A stretch of DNA of 64,000 nucleotides. Source: Acetispira formosa (nom. nud.) (GTDB lineage: Bacteria > Desulfobacterota > Desulfarculia > Adiutricales > Adiutricaceae). The notes under the pieces were generated by a model. The model saw only the letters and a list, made by a program, of their open reading frames with translations. It was not told the origin of the DNA and did no database searches. Shown piece by piece: positions 28,275-37,340 of this stretch. The translations under genes and the position numbers were made by a program. The stretch's first letter is position 1, and each line of letters opens with the position of its first letter. The stretch spans positions 930,001-994,000 of the forward strand of contig CP026657.1 of the NCBI GenBank assembly GCA_023525915.1, read 5' to 3'.

Positions 28275-29102
28275 ATGAACAGTTCCACCGACACAGGCCT
28301 TTTCGATGAGCGGACGGCGGAGGGTCTTTCGGAAGCAGAGGAACGTATTGACAGCGCCGCCGAAAACGGCTCCCCCACCCTTCTGGACCATCTGGCGGAA
28401 CTGAGGTCGCGGCTGATAAGGGGACTGTTGTCCATAATTCCCGGCTTCATCATCGCTTATAACCTGGCCGGTCCGATTATGGAGCTTCTCATCCGCCCGC
28501 TGAAAAAAATTATGCCCGCCGGTCAGGGCCTCATTGCCACTGGTCTGCCGGACACTTTCATCATCCACCTGAAAATCAGTCTGTGGAGCGGTTTGCTGAT
28601 ATCCTCGCCCTACTGGCTGCACCAAATCTGGGCGTTTGTGGCCCCAGGCCTCTATCGCGGCGAACGCCGCCGGGTGGCCCGCTGGTCTCTTAGCGCCGCG
28701 CTCCTGATGCTGGCCGGGGCGGCTTTCGCCTATTTCACCGTCTTTCCGCTGGCCTTCCGTTTCTTCATCGGCTTCTCCGGCGAAGATGTGGCCATGCTGC
28801 CCACCATAACCCAGTATCTTTCACTGGTGATGACCATCATGCTGGCTTTCGGTCTGGCCTTTCAACTGCCTCTGGTCCTTCTCTTCCTCAATCGCGTCGG
28901 GCTGGTGGACGCCGCCCGGCTCCGCCGTTTCCGGCGTTATGCCATTTTGCTGATCGTCATCCTGGCCGCCGTCATGACCCCGCCGGACGTTGTCAGCCAG
29001 ATCCTTATGAGTCTGCCGATGATTGGTCTCTATGAGCTCAGCATCGTTCTGATGGAGCGCCCAATCAAAGAGGCGGGCGAACAAAACAGCCTCGAATCCT
29101 GA
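28275..29102 (+). CDS. tatC: Twin-arginine translocase subunit TatC
   Basis: 275 aa with six TM segments and the TatC start LLDHLAELRSRLIRGLLSII after a 35-residue acidic N-terminal extension. The loop SSPYWLHQIWAFVAPGLY and the FR-FxG region (FRFFIGFSG) are typical. Receptor for RR signal peptides. It begins 1 nt after the tatB stop. The extension is longer than in E. coli TatC. Confidence 0.9.
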   Translation: MNSSTDTGLFDERTAEGLSEAEERIDSAAENGSPTLLDHLAELRSRLIRGLLSIIPGFIIAYNLAGPIMELLIRPLKKIMPAGQGLIATGLPDTFIIHLKISLWSGLLISSPYWLHQIWAFVAPGLYRGERRRVARWSLSAALLMLAGAAFAYFTVFPLAFRFFIGFSGEDVAMLPTITQYLSLVMTIMLAFGLAFQLPLVLLFLNRVGLVDAARLRRFRRYAILLIVILAAVMTPPDVVSQILMSLPMIGLYELSIVLMERPIKEAGEQNSLES

Positions 29103-29130
29103 TAAAAAAAACCAATGCCCATCCCTCGGA

Positions 29131-29230
29131 CGCGCCGCCGCATTGCCCGCGGCCAGTGAAAACCTTTGTGCCAAAGGTTGCCTGACGCCGCACTTCATTT
29201 CTAAAACCCTTGCACCGATGCGGCGGCGCG
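29131..29230. other. Long-range stem with nested hairpin between tatC and the dehydrogenase genes
   Basis: A perfect 13-bp pair CGCGCCGCCGCAT (29131-29143) / ATGCGGCGGCGCG (29218-29230) encloses 74 nt with an inner hairpin AACCTTTGTGCCAAAGGTT (29161-29179). No T-run follows, so this is not a standard terminator. It may limit or process the tat-dehydrogenase transcript. Confidence 0.5.
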
Positions 29231-29288
29231 CCGTTCATATATTCCCCTCGCTTTCAGACGAATTAAAATTTACGAAAGGATTCAGGAG

Positions 29289-29999
29289 ATGAGAGAATTC
29301 AATTTTTCCCGACGCCGTTTTCTGACCGGCTCGGCCACCGCGCTCTCCGGCCTGGCCCTCAGCCTGGGATTGGCCCGATACGGCTTTGCCAATGCCGCGG
29401 CGGCCCAAGAAGCGATTGACAAATACCAGCCGGTCTTTTTTAACGAGCAGGAGTGGAAAGCGGTCATCGCCCTCTGCGACCGCCTGATCCCCGACGATGA
29501 AACCGGCCCCGGAGCCGTGGCCGCCATGGTTCCGGTCTACATCGACCGCCAGATGGGCACTGAATACGCCAACGGCGGATTGTGGTACATGCACGGCCCG
29601 TTCTATCCCGAAACCGCGCCGGAGTTTGGTTATCAATATAAATACACTCCCCGCGACATTTACCGCATTGGCCTCTCGGAAGTGGCCGCCCACTGCAAAT
29701 CCAAACACGACAAGACCTTTGACACGCTGGAGGAAAAACCCCAGACCGATCTTCTCAAAGGCCTGGAGGATGGCTCAATCGAGCTTGAGGCCATTCCCGG
29801 CCCGGTTTTCTTCAGCCAGCTTCTGGCCAATGTCAAGGAAGGATTTTTCGCCGACCCCATGTATGGCGGCAACAGCGGCATGGTCGGCTGGAAAATGCTG
29901 GGCTTTCCCGGCGCCCAGGGCGATTACCGGGAAGTCATCACTAAACACAATCAAGAGATCACCATAGCGCCGGTATCGATCAAGAGACAGGAGGGCTGA
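29289..29999 (+). CDS. Gluconate 2-dehydrogenase subunit 3-like protein (Tat substrate)
   Basis: 236 aa. Tat signal SRRRFLTGSATALSGLALSL near residues 7-26, then AAAAQEA as the likely cleavage region. The rest matches the gluconate 2-dehydrogenase subunit 3 family (WKAVIALCDRLIPDDETGPG; YGGNSGMVGWKMLGFPGAQG). This small subunit carries the catalytic flavoprotein through Tat. It is followed after 4 nt by the GMC subunit and preceded by tatABC, so exporter and cargo are linked. Confidence 0.88.
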   Translation: MREFNFSRRRFLTGSATALSGLALSLGLARYGFANAAAAQEAIDKYQPVFFNEQEWKAVIALCDRLIPDDETGPGAVAAMVPVYIDRQMGTEYANGGLWYMHGPFYPETAPEFGYQYKYTPRDIYRIGLSEVAAHCKSKHDKTFDTLEEKPQTDLLKGLEDGSIELEAIPGPVFFSQLLANVKEGFFADPMYGGNSGMVGWKMLGFPGAQGDYREVITKHNQEITIAPVSIKRQEG

Positions 30000-30003
30000 A
30001 CGT

Positions 30004-31779
30004 ATGGCCAGGACAATGAAACACGTTGACGCGGTGGTGGTGGGCATGGGTTTCACCGGAGCCATTGCCGCCAAGGAATTGACCGACGCCGGGCTGAATG
30101 TGGTGGCCCTGGAAAGGGGGCCGGACCATGAAACCGCCACCACAGCCAAAGCGCCCCAGGTTTTTGATGAGCTGTCCTTTGATGTGCGCGGCCGCATCTT
30201 TCAGCAGCTGAACCTGGAGACGGTCACCTTTCGCCACACCGCCGGCGACCGGGCCGTGCCCATGCGCAAACAGGGAGCCTTCCTGCTGGGCAACGGCACG
30301 GGCGGGGCTGGCTTTCACTGGAGCGGCATGCACTGGCGGGCCCTGGCCACCGATCTGACCCACCGTTCCACGGTCATTGAAAAATACGGCGAAAAGTTTA
30401 TTCCCGAAGGCATGCAGATTCAGGATTTCGGGGTCAGCTATGATGACCTGGAGCCATATTTCACCCATTTTGAGGAAGTCTGCGGCGTCTCCGGCCAGGC
30501 CGGCAACGTCAAGGGCGCGATGGTTGAAGGCGGCAACCCCTTTGAGGCCCCGCGTTCCAAGCACTATCCCCAGGCCCCGCTCCCTTGGGCCTATGCTTCG
30601 GCCCAGTTCGCCAAAGCGGCCACCGAAGTGGGTTTCCACCCCTTCCCGGCCCCGGCCTCCAACTCTTCCGGCAAATATACCAACCCCTACGGGGTGGAGA
30701 TGGGTCAATGCACGCTCTGCGGTTTCTGCAACGATTTCGGCTGCTACGTCTCGGCCAAGGCCAGCCCGCAATCGACCATCCTGCCCGCTTTGCGCAAAAC
30801 TGATAAATTCCAGCTGCGCAACGACGCCCACGTCCTGAAAGTCCTTTTGGATTCCAGCGGCAAAAAAGCCACCGGCGTGGTCTATATCAACGCCCGGGGC
30901 GAGGAAATCACTCAACCGGCCGACCTGGTCATGCTCACGGCGTTCCAGCTTCACAACGTGCGCCTGCTTCTGTTGTCGGGCATTGGCCAGCCGTTCAACT
31001 CCCAGGACGGCACCGGCACGGTGGGCCGCAACTTCTGCTATCAGATGATGGGCGGCAGCCGGGTTATCATGCCGAAGGGCACCTGGCTGAATCCCTATGC
31101 CAGCGCGGGCGCGGCGGCGGCCTGCATTGATGATTTCAACGGCGACAACTTTGACCATGGCCCCTTGGGTTTCATCGGAGGCGCGGGCATATGGCACAAC
31201 AAATCCGGCGCACGCCCCATAACCCAGGCCGCGCCCATGCCCGGCTCGCCCAACTGGGGTTCCGGCTGGAAAAAAGGCATGGCGGAGGGCTATCAGCGCA
31301 TCACCAACGTCACCTCACACGGTTCGGTTCAGCCCTATCGCGATGTTTTTCTGGATCTGGACCCCACCTACAGGGACGCCTACGGCATGCCCCTCATCCG
31401 GGTGACTCTGAACTGGCATGAAAATGAATTCAAGATGAGCCAGTTCACCAGCGAACAGACCGCCAAAATCGGCCGGGCCATGGGTGCGGAAACGGTCACT
31501 ATGACCAATATGAAACCGGGCACGCCCTTCAATACCACCTATTATCAGACCACCCACACCACCGGCGGCGCGATAATGGGCGACGACCCCAAAACCAGCG
31601 TCATCAACCGCTACCTCCAGTCCTGGGACGTGCCCAACGTTTTCGTCTACGGCTCCAGTGCCTTTCCGCAGAACATGGGATATAACCCAACCGGCCTGGT
31701 GGGCGCCCTGGCCTACTGGTCGACCCACCATATCAAGGAAACCTATCTGAAGAATCCTGGGCCAATGGTAACGAAATAA
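30004..31779 (+). CDS. GMC-family flavoprotein dehydrogenase (gluconate/sugar dehydrogenase large subunit)
   Basis: 591 aa with no own signal. FAD site VDAVVVGMGFTGAIAAKELT at 9-28; GMC end with HTTGGAIMGDD and YGSSAFPQNMGYNPTGLVGA. A Cys cluster CTLCGFCNDFGC (about 237-248) resembles the Fe-S insertion of FAD-dependent sugar dehydrogenases. It would oxidise a sugar or sugar acid in the periplasm. The cytochrome c subunit usual for this three-part enzyme is absent downstream. Confidence 0.85.
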   Translation: MARTMKHVDAVVVGMGFTGAIAAKELTDAGLNVVALERGPDHETATTAKAPQVFDELSFDVRGRIFQQLNLETVTFRHTAGDRAVPMRKQGAFLLGNGTGGAGFHWSGMHWRALATDLTHRSTVIEKYGEKFIPEGMQIQDFGVSYDDLEPYFTHFEEVCGVSGQAGNVKGAMVEGGNPFEAPRSKHYPQAPLPWAYASAQFAKAATEVGFHPFPAPASNSSGKYTNPYGVEMGQCTLCGFCNDFGCYVSAKASPQSTILPALRKTDKFQLRNDAHVLKVLLDSSGKKATGVVYINARGEEITQPADLVMLTAFQLHNVRLLLLSGIGQPFNSQDGTGTVGRNFCYQMMGGSRVIMPKGTWLNPYASAGAAAACIDDFNGDNFDHGPLGFIGGAGIWHNKSGARPITQAAPMPGSPNWGSGWKKGMAEGYQRITNVTSHGSVQPYRDVFLDLDPTYRDAYGMPLIRVTLNWHENEFKMSQFTSEQTAKIGRAMGAETVTMTNMKPGTPFNTTYYQTTHTTGGAIMGDDPKTSVINRYLQSWDVPNVFVYGSSAFPQNMGYNPTGLVGALAYWSTHHIKETYLKNPGPMVTK

Positions 31780-31784
31780 ATTCT

Positions 31785-31817
31785 GGTGTCACCATATTAA
31801 CATGGTGACACCTTTGT
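31785..31817 (+). terminator. Rho-independent terminator of the GMC operon
   Basis: Perfect 11-bp stem GGTGTCACCAT (31785-31795) / ATGGTGACACC (31802-31812), 6-nt loop, then TTTGT. Confidence 0.85.
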
Positions 31818-31907
31818 CCCATCTCTAATTTCTGCGAAGGATTTGGCCCGGCATAAAAACTTGTCAATATCAAAGCAGATCGATACACCAATATTTATTT
31901 GCCTTAT

Positions 31908-31935
31908 TTGACAAAATCCGTGAATAAACTATAAT
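31908..31935 (+). promoter_or_regulatory. Sigma-70 promoter of the zinc-ribbon gene
   Basis: TTGACA (31908-31913), 16-bp spacer, perfect TATAAT (31930-31935). Confidence 0.75.
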
Positions 31936-31942
31936 AAAACTT

Positions 31943-31972
31943 CCTGAGGTTGCACAACTTCAGGGGGTTTTT
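31943..31972 (+). terminator. Hairpin plus T-run at the very start of the leader
   Basis: CCTGAGGTTG (31943-31952) / CAACTTCAGG (31955-31964), one G-U pair, then GGGTTTTT. It starts within a few bases of the expected +1, so it looks like an attenuator or stabilising 5' hairpin rather than the end of an upstream gene, which has its own terminator. Confidence 0.55.
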
Positions 31973-32003
31973 AACCATAATAAAAATGACATGGAGGAAT
32001 AAA

Positions 32004-32168
32004 ATGAAATACGAACTTAAAACCAAGGACGACCTCAAGTGCTCCGCCTGCGGAAACAAGGAGTTTAAGGAGAAGCACCTCCAGAAGGACAACCATGAAA
32101 AGTGGGTCTATATCTGTGAAGATTGCGGCCACCTGATGGTTTTCGCCGGTCAGTTGAAAGAGAAATAA
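32004..32168 (+). CDS. Small zinc-ribbon protein, 54 aa
   Basis: Start ATG 32004 behind GGAGGAATAAA. Two CxxC knuckles, CSACGNKEF and CEDCGHLMVF, make a single zinc ribbon in a highly charged small cytosolic protein (MKYELKTKDDLK at the start, GQLKEK at the end). Function unknown. It has its own strong promoter with a hairpin in the leader. Confidence 0.75.
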   Translation: MKYELKTKDDLKCSACGNKEFKEKHLQKDNHEKWVYICEDCGHLMVFAGQLKEK

Positions 32169-32243
32169 GAAATCCGGCGCTTCTGAACAACCCATCCGCC
32201 GATCCGGGCCGGTCCCGGGTCGGCGTTAAAAAGTGAGGATGAT

Positions 32244-33311
32244 ATGGTTCCCAATCCCTATGTATACAATTTCGGCTGGGTTTCCTGGAGCAGCATATTC
32301 GCTGGGGCGGTCACGGCCATTGCCATCTGGATAGTCATGAGCATCATCGGGCTGGCCCTGGGTTTCAAGATAGTGGACCCCAAATCCAATGAGCCCGCCC
32401 ACGGCCTGGGCAAAACCATGGGCGGCTGGCATGTGCTCTCGATTATCGTCAGTCTGGCCGGCGGTGGTTTCATGTCCGGCCTTCTGGCTTCCCAAAGAGG
32501 AGTGGCCCATGGTTTTCTGGTCTGGGCGATTGTCACCATCGTTCTGATGCTGGTCAGCAGCCATGCCGTCGGAATGGCCCTCCGGGGTATTATGTCGGCT
32601 GTTCATGGGTTCGGGTCTGGCGCGGCGGGGCTGGTCGGTTCGGCCGCCTCGGCCGGGAAAGACGCGGCACAGTCTGCCATGGGCGCTCTGTCCCAGCTCA
32701 AGGACAATATGGATATAGACATTAAACCGGGTGAGATATCCGACAAGATTAATGACAATGTTCAGGCTGTCCTCAGGGAGACGGATGAAGAGAAACTTCA
32801 GCCTGAATACCTGAAAAATCAATTGAGCGAAACCAAGAACGACCTGAAAAAACTTATACGTCAGGCCAGCCTGGACCCGACCAAGGCTGAAAAGCTTCTC
32901 AGTGAATTCCTGGAAAACGTCAAAGGTCGCATTAAGGATCTGACCGCTGATATTGACAAGGATACAGCGGTGAAAACCCTGATGAATAATCGCGGCATTC
33001 CCAAAGAGGAAGCGGAACAGATGGTCGATAACGCTTTAAAGGCCTATAAGCAGGCGGTTGACCAAGCCAAGGAATCACTCGATGATCTGGAGGGGCAGAT
33101 TAACGAGGCCAAAGACCACCTGAAAGAAATGGCTGATCATGCGCGCGAGAAAGCCGATCAGATGACCAATGCCGCGGCCAAGGGGGCTTCGGCCATCGCG
33201 GCGGCCATGATTTTGGCCGCCGTTCTCAGCATGGGTTTTGGCTTCTGGGGAGCCAAGTGTGCCTCCAAGTGGCACCCCTCTCCGCATGTAATTGTCACCA
33301 CCACCCGTTAG
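32244..33311 (+). CDS. Membrane protein with long coiled-coil middle, 355 aa
   Basis: Three N-terminal TM segments (about 14-40, 64-82, 88-112), a Gly/Ala linker, about 170 residues of Lys/Glu/Asp-rich helix (SQLKDNMDIDIKPGEISDKI onward) and a C-terminal TM (about 315-337). The N-terminal part resembles YrzE-like proteins found in many bacteria; no function is known. GTGAGG precedes ATG 32244. Confidence 0.7.
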   Translation: MVPNPYVYNFGWVSWSSIFAGAVTAIAIWIVMSIIGLALGFKIVDPKSNEPAHGLGKTMGGWHVLSIIVSLAGGGFMSGLLASQRGVAHGFLVWAIVTIVLMLVSSHAVGMALRGIMSAVHGFGSGAAGLVGSAASAGKDAAQSAMGALSQLKDNMDIDIKPGEISDKINDNVQAVLRETDEEKLQPEYLKNQLSETKNDLKKLIRQASLDPTKAEKLLSEFLENVKGRIKDLTADIDKDTAVKTLMNNRGIPKEEAEQMVDNALKAYKQAVDQAKESLDDLEGQINEAKDHLKEMADHAREKADQMTNAAAKGASAIAAAMILAAVLSMGFGFWGAKCASKWHPSPHVIVTTTR

Positions 33312-33367
33312 TCATAACCTGCCGGGGCGCAATGGAAAAGATGGAAAGCGGCCCGGAGGGCCGCGCC

Positions 33368-33548
33368 AGTTTGATGACAAAGTCATTCCGTCGTAGCCAT
33401 CAGCGGTTCAGCATCGTGAAAAGCGTGGTTTTCACGATGCGAGTAGCGGCTAACCCCTTAATATCAGTCGCTATCGCTCCGTCGCCTACGGCGACCTTTC
33501 CCGGCTAGAGCAGATGATTTCGTTTGGCCGGGACTTTGTCATCAAACT
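33368..33548. mobile_element. Element D-prime: MITE-like, 17-bp terminal repeats, 21-bp flanking duplication
   Basis: Perfect terminal inverted repeats AGTTTGATGACAAAGTC (33368-33384) and the complement (33532-33548). The core (GCGTGGTTTTCACGATGCGA ... CAGTCGCTATCGCTCCGTC) is related to element D, but the ends differ. A 21-bp sequence containing GCGGCCCGGAGGGCCGC occurs on both sides (33346-33366 and 33550-33570). Confidence 0.65.
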
Positions 33549-33549
33549 G

Positions 33550-34369
33550 AAGCGGCCCGGAGGGCCGCGCGATTAAAGGACTTGGCCTGAAAGGCCAACC
33601 AAAGGGCTCCGCCCTCTGGACTCCGGCTGGGGGAGGGCCCACGCGGGCCCTGCCCCAGACCCCACCCGCGCCAAGGGGCAAGCCCCTTGGAACCCCAAGA
33701 GAGCAGAGTCAGATTTAACGTTCTTTTTCCCGCATCGCCGCAACTCGCTTCGGGTACGAAGCTCAGACAAGCGGCGATGCTTCTTACAGAGTTGGCTTTG
33801 GTTGCTATAGGTGATTTTACGTTGTGCTGTTACATATTGCGATAGGCAGCCTCATTGGCTGAGTGGAAGTTCACGTATGTTCGGTTTAAATCAGCTTCCC
33901 TTTAAAGGTTCTTTCCAGTGCTGTTAGTGCGTCTCTCCGCCACCTTTTGCTTTTAATGAGTTGCTCATTAAAAAAAAGACGGCCAAGTCTCACCGTTACA
34001 GCGATGGAAAAATTCTGTGAGGGGAAAAATTTTTAAGCCGAACATACGGGAAGCAGCAATCATCCATTTAAGCCGCCTATAGCGCAATGCAACGCGCCAA
34101 TGTAAAGCCGCCGGCAGCGATTAAAGTTCATACAGTAAGAAGCGTCGCCGCTTGTCTGAGCTTCGTACCCGAAGCGAGTTGCGGCGATGCGGGAAGATGA
34201 ACGTTGAATCTGACCCTGACCTCTTGGGGTTCCAAGGGGCTTGCCCCTTGGCGCGGGTGGGGTCTGGGGGAGGGCCCGCGTGGGCCCTCCCCCAGCCGGA
34301 GTCCAGAGGGCGGAGCCCTTTGGTTGGCCTTTCAGGCCAAGTCCTTTATCGCGCGGCCCTCTGGGCCGC
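33550..34369. repeat. Long inverted repeat, arms about 235 bp, 346-bp centre
   Basis: The left arm 33550-33788 and right arm about 34135-34369 are roughly 92% identical as inverted copies. Each arm has nested hairpins (GCGGCCCGGAGGGCCGC; a CCAAGGGGCTTGCCCCTTGG type; GGGAGGGCCCACGCGGGCCC). The centre holds a further dyad, GTATGTTCGG (about 33876) with CCGAACATAC (about 34039), and hairpin TTTTAATGAG/CTCATTAAAA (33951-33973). Frames inside it are mirror images of the arms and are not genes. Confidence 0.85.
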
Positions 34370-34381
34370 ACTCCTTCATTC

Positions 34382-36304
34382 TTAAAATTGCTCATCCATT
34401 GGGATAAGGTTATCGTGTTTGGCGGCCGTCTTTTGCGCCCCACCTAAAATACTCCCCAAATCCTTCACAGCCAGCCGAAGATTAGCGGCCCGGCTGTTCA
34501 ATAAATCGCTGGCCGAAGCGGCCTCCGTAGCGTTGACCACGTTCTCATTGGCGATCTTGTCAATACGCGATACACTGGAAGTGAGCTGACTCATGCCAAT
34601 GGCCTGTTCATTGGTCGCCTCATCAATCTCTTCAATCATATGGCTGACGTCACTGGTTGAATGAGTCAATTTGGAGAAACGATCTTCTATTTCGTGGGTA
34701 ACCCCCATGCCGGTCCTGATGCTGGCCAGCGTGTTCTCAATCAGCGAAGAGGTGTCCTTCGAAGCCTGGGCCGAACGCTGGGCCAAATTACGCACCTCAT
34801 CGGCCACCACCGCGAAACCCTGCCCGGCCTCCCCTGCCCTGGCCGCCTCCACCGCCGCGTTCAGAGCCAGAATGTTGGTCTGAAAAGCAATGTCCTCAAT
34901 GGTCTTGATGATCCGGCCTATCTCGGTGGAGGCCTTGTCAATATCGTTCATGGCCGAGGCCATTCTCCCCACAGCCTGAAAACCTTCCTGAACTTCAGCG
35001 GCGTTGCTGCTCATCAACCCGTTGGCGTGCTTGGAACTCTCAGCGTTGCGCTGGGTCATGGACGACATCTCTTCCAGAGCTGAAGCGCTTTCCTCCAGCG
35101 ATGCGGCCTGGTCACCCGCCCCCTTGGAGAGGGCCGAGCTGGTTTCCGCCAGCTTGGCCGAAACCGAAGTCAGTTCTTCAGCATCGGTGGAAAGGTTCCC
35201 GATAACGCGGCTCAGAGGCCCGGTCAGACCGTTGCGAATACTGTAACCGACAAAGGCGGCCAAAATAACACCCATAAGCACGGCCACGCCCACGGCGATT
35301 TTCATTATCAAGAGGCTCCGCTCACCTTTGGCGATAATCATGTCCTTGTCCACCCGGTCAAAATCCTCCTTGGAGGTGATGACGTTATCCAGGGCGTTGA
35401 CGGTCTGTACCCGCAGAGGGTCCAGCTTGTCCTGGGAGATGGTTGAGGCGGCCCGATAAAAGTCGCTGCTTTTCTGCGATTCCGCAATCATCGAATCAAA
35501 AGCGCCCACCACATGGTCGGCGTTCTGGAGAAGATCCGAAAAGAGGGTGATGATCCTGGTTTCATGGGTGATGGGATCTTCTTCAATCAGACGGTAAATC
35601 TCGCTGGCCGTGCGGTGGAATTCACGATGCGGATCACGCATCTGATCCATGGCCTGGACAAACACAGGGTTCTTGACAAAGGTCTCCTGGCCCGCGTCAA
35701 AACTCTCCCGCCACTGGCCAAAAGCACACCGGTTGTCGTCCGCCCCCACCGCCGCGCCGATGGTCTGCCGTTGAGCGATCATTTCCGACATGCGGCGCAC
35801 CAGAAAATAGTGGTCGCCGCGATATTGCTGGAGGGAACCCCAAAGCTGGGCCGGGTTGAGTATGCTGGTTCCCTCCCAGGCCTGAAACTCATTTAGTATT
35901 TCGTCATTGCCGTCCAGCCAGCCCTGCATGACTCCGCCATAGTCTTTCCAGGCCGCCTTGAGGGCTGTGCAGTCCGCCGGCGACAGGCTGATCTGCTGAA
36001 GCTGCCCGTCAAAACTTTTCATGTTTTCCACCAGGCTGTCCCGGTTGGCAACAAGTTCAGCGTGACGGCTCTGGCGTTCATCGACACTCAGATTGGGGTT
36101 CAGCAAGTAGTTCTTATTGGAACGCATAGCTTCAAAATGCCGGCCGATGAGGCCCAAACGCTTTTCAGCCGGCAAATCCATTTCCAAAACCGTTTTCAAG
36201 GCGTCATTGGAGGCGCGGACGCCCGACCAGCCAATCAGGGCGGTGGCAACGGCCACAATGGCCATAAGGGTAAAGGACGCAAATATTCTGATATTGAGGC
36301 TCAT
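34382..36304 (-). CDS. Methyl-accepting chemotaxis protein with CZB-like zinc domain in the sensor
   Basis: 640 aa from ATG 36304 ([20 protein letters not shown]), which follows AGGAG. TM1 about 7-28, TM2 about 320-342. The sensor has a four-helix-bundle part, then a CZB-like segment ([10 protein letters not shown] ... [10 protein letters not shown] ... DPHREFH, about 165-235) with His/Cys spacing for Zn. The cytoplasmic end has the MCP hairpin tip [20 protein letters not shown] and [20 protein letters not shown]. No CheR pentapeptide at the C-terminus. CZB domains sense oxidants such as HOCl in other bacteria; that role here is inference. Confidence 0.85.
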   Translation of the reverse strand: MSLNIRIFASFTLMAIVAVATALIGWSGVRASNDALKTVLEMDLPAEKRLGLIGRHFEAMRSNKNYLLNPNLSVDERQSRHAELVANRDSLVENMKSFDGQLQQISLSPADCTALKAAWKDYGGVMQGWLDGNDEILNEFQAWEGTSILNPAQLWGSLQQYRGDHYFLVRRMSEMIAQRQTIGAAVGADDNRCAFGQWRESFDAGQETFVKNPVFVQAMDQMRDPHREFHRTASEIYRLIEEDPITHETRIITLFSDLLQNADHVVGAFDSMIAESQKSSDFYRAASTISQDKLDPLRVQTVNALDNVITSKEDFDRVDKDMIIAKGERSLLIMKIAVGVAVLMGVILAAFVGYSIRNGLTGPLSRVIGNLSTDAEELTSVSAKLAETSSALSKGAGDQAASLEESASALEEMSSMTQRNAESSKHANGLMSSNAAEVQEGFQAVGRMASAMNDIDKASTEIGRIIKTIEDIAFQTNILALNAAVEAARAGEAGQGFAVVADEVRNLAQRSAQASKDTSSLIENTLASIRTGMGVTHEIEDRFSKLTHSTSDVSHMIEEIDEATNEQAIGMSQLTSSVSRIDKIANENVVNATEAASASDLLNSRAANLRLAVKDLGSILGGAQKTAAKHDNLIPMDEQF

Positions 36305-36582
36305 GTGGAAAGCTCCTGTAAATATAAAGGGGATTGTCGTCCGCCGCGAAACAGCCGGCAGAGGGTCTGGAAGGAAGAGATGGAAAAAAACACCATTAAT
36401 CTTGCCTAAAAACAAGATTTAACAGTATTTTCTGAATAAGATTATCATACATGGCAATAAAAAATTCAAGACTTGAATCACAATATTTTTTACCAAACAA
36501 ATATTGGTTATTAAATAAATAAGTTGCAAAGAATATAAATTGGGTCAAAGCGCGGATAATGAGAAAAGCAGAGAAGAAAAAA

Positions 36583-36618
36583 TGATAAAACCCTGGTCAT
36601 CAGGTTTGATAGCCAGGG
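36583..36618 (-). terminator. Terminator of the DUF486 gene
   Basis: CCCTGG (36591-36596) / CCAGGG (36613-36618) followed on the minus strand by TTTTATCA and further Ts. A second GC hairpin (GCCCGG/CCGGGC, about 36631-36653) precedes it. The remaining stretch 36419-36580 is AT-rich and empty. Confidence 0.6.
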
Positions 36619-36674
36619 CTTGCTCAAATACGCCCGGCCTTTGGTTGACCGGGCTTATGTAAATTATGGCATGC

Positions 36675-37028
36675 TCACCATTTGTGAAAAATAACGAAAG
36701 CCGCGCCGACAATCATCAGAAAGCCGAGCACATAATTCCACCGCAAGGGTTCACCGAGATACAGAACCGAAAAGACCATAAAAACGCTCAGCGACAGCAC
36801 TTCCTGAATAGTCTTCAACTCGGCCGCGTTAAAATAGCCATAACCATAGCGGTTGGCCGGAACCTGAAGACAGTATTCAAAAAAGGCGATGCACCAGCTG
36901 ATGAGCACGGCTCGCTGCAAAGTGGCGGTGGGGTATTTGAGGTGGCCATACCAGGCCATGGTCATAAATACATTGGAGCAAAAGAGCAGACCGATGGATA
37001 CCACAGGCACCGGCAGATTAAAAGGCAT
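36675..37028 (-). CDS. DMT-family protein DUF486
   Basis: 117 aa, four TM segments, typical DUF486 wording: SNVFMTMAWYGHLKYPTATL, FFEYCLQVPANRYGYGYFNA, ELKTIQEVLSLSVFMVFSVL. Small single-domain relative of the drug/metabolite transporters; substrate unknown. Confidence 0.9.
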   Translation of the reverse strand: MPFNLPVPVVSIGLLFCSNVFMTMAWYGHLKYPTATLQRAVLISWCIAFFEYCLQVPANRYGYGYFNAAELKTIQEVLSLSVFMVFSVLYLGEPLRWNYVLGFLMIVGAAFVIFHKW

Positions 37029-37065
37029 GACGACTGACCTCCGTTGTGAGCTGCGATTCTAATTA

Positions 37066-37203
37066 TGGCTTTTTCCCATGAACTCGCGGCTCATAGCTAT
37101 GCAAAAAGCGTGGGTTTTGCTTCGCGAAAGGCCGCAACAGCTTTAAAACCAGTCGCCGCCGCTCCGTCTCGCGGATTTGACCCCGGCTATATGCTGCGGC
37201 CAC
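37066..37203 (-). repeat. Degenerate copy of element D
   Basis: GCTATGCAAAAAGCGTGGGTTTTGC, read in two parts, and AAAACCAGTCGCCGCCGCTCCGTCTC match the D core in reverse orientation. Terminal repeats are not recognisable. The rest of 37029-37340 holds nothing else I can name. Confidence 0.6.
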
Positions 37204-37340
37204 AATTAAAATTACTGCGGGCAATTATCAAACTTCGCGGCAGTCAGGTCAAGTATGATATTATAATAATCACTGGAAGTGTTGATGACCATACGGACAT
37301 TTGTGTAAATGCGTTGGAATAAATGCGGAAGGGAATATCC

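Noticed and set aside
29980-31197. 405-aa open frame on the minus strand
   Set aside because: Shadow of the GMC dehydrogenase; no start signal and no recognisable domain.
34060-34443. Pro/Gly/Arg-rich frames around 34.1-34.4 kb (and 33.57-33.77 kb)
   Set aside because: They translate the arms of the long inverted repeat, and near-identical peptides appear from both arms.
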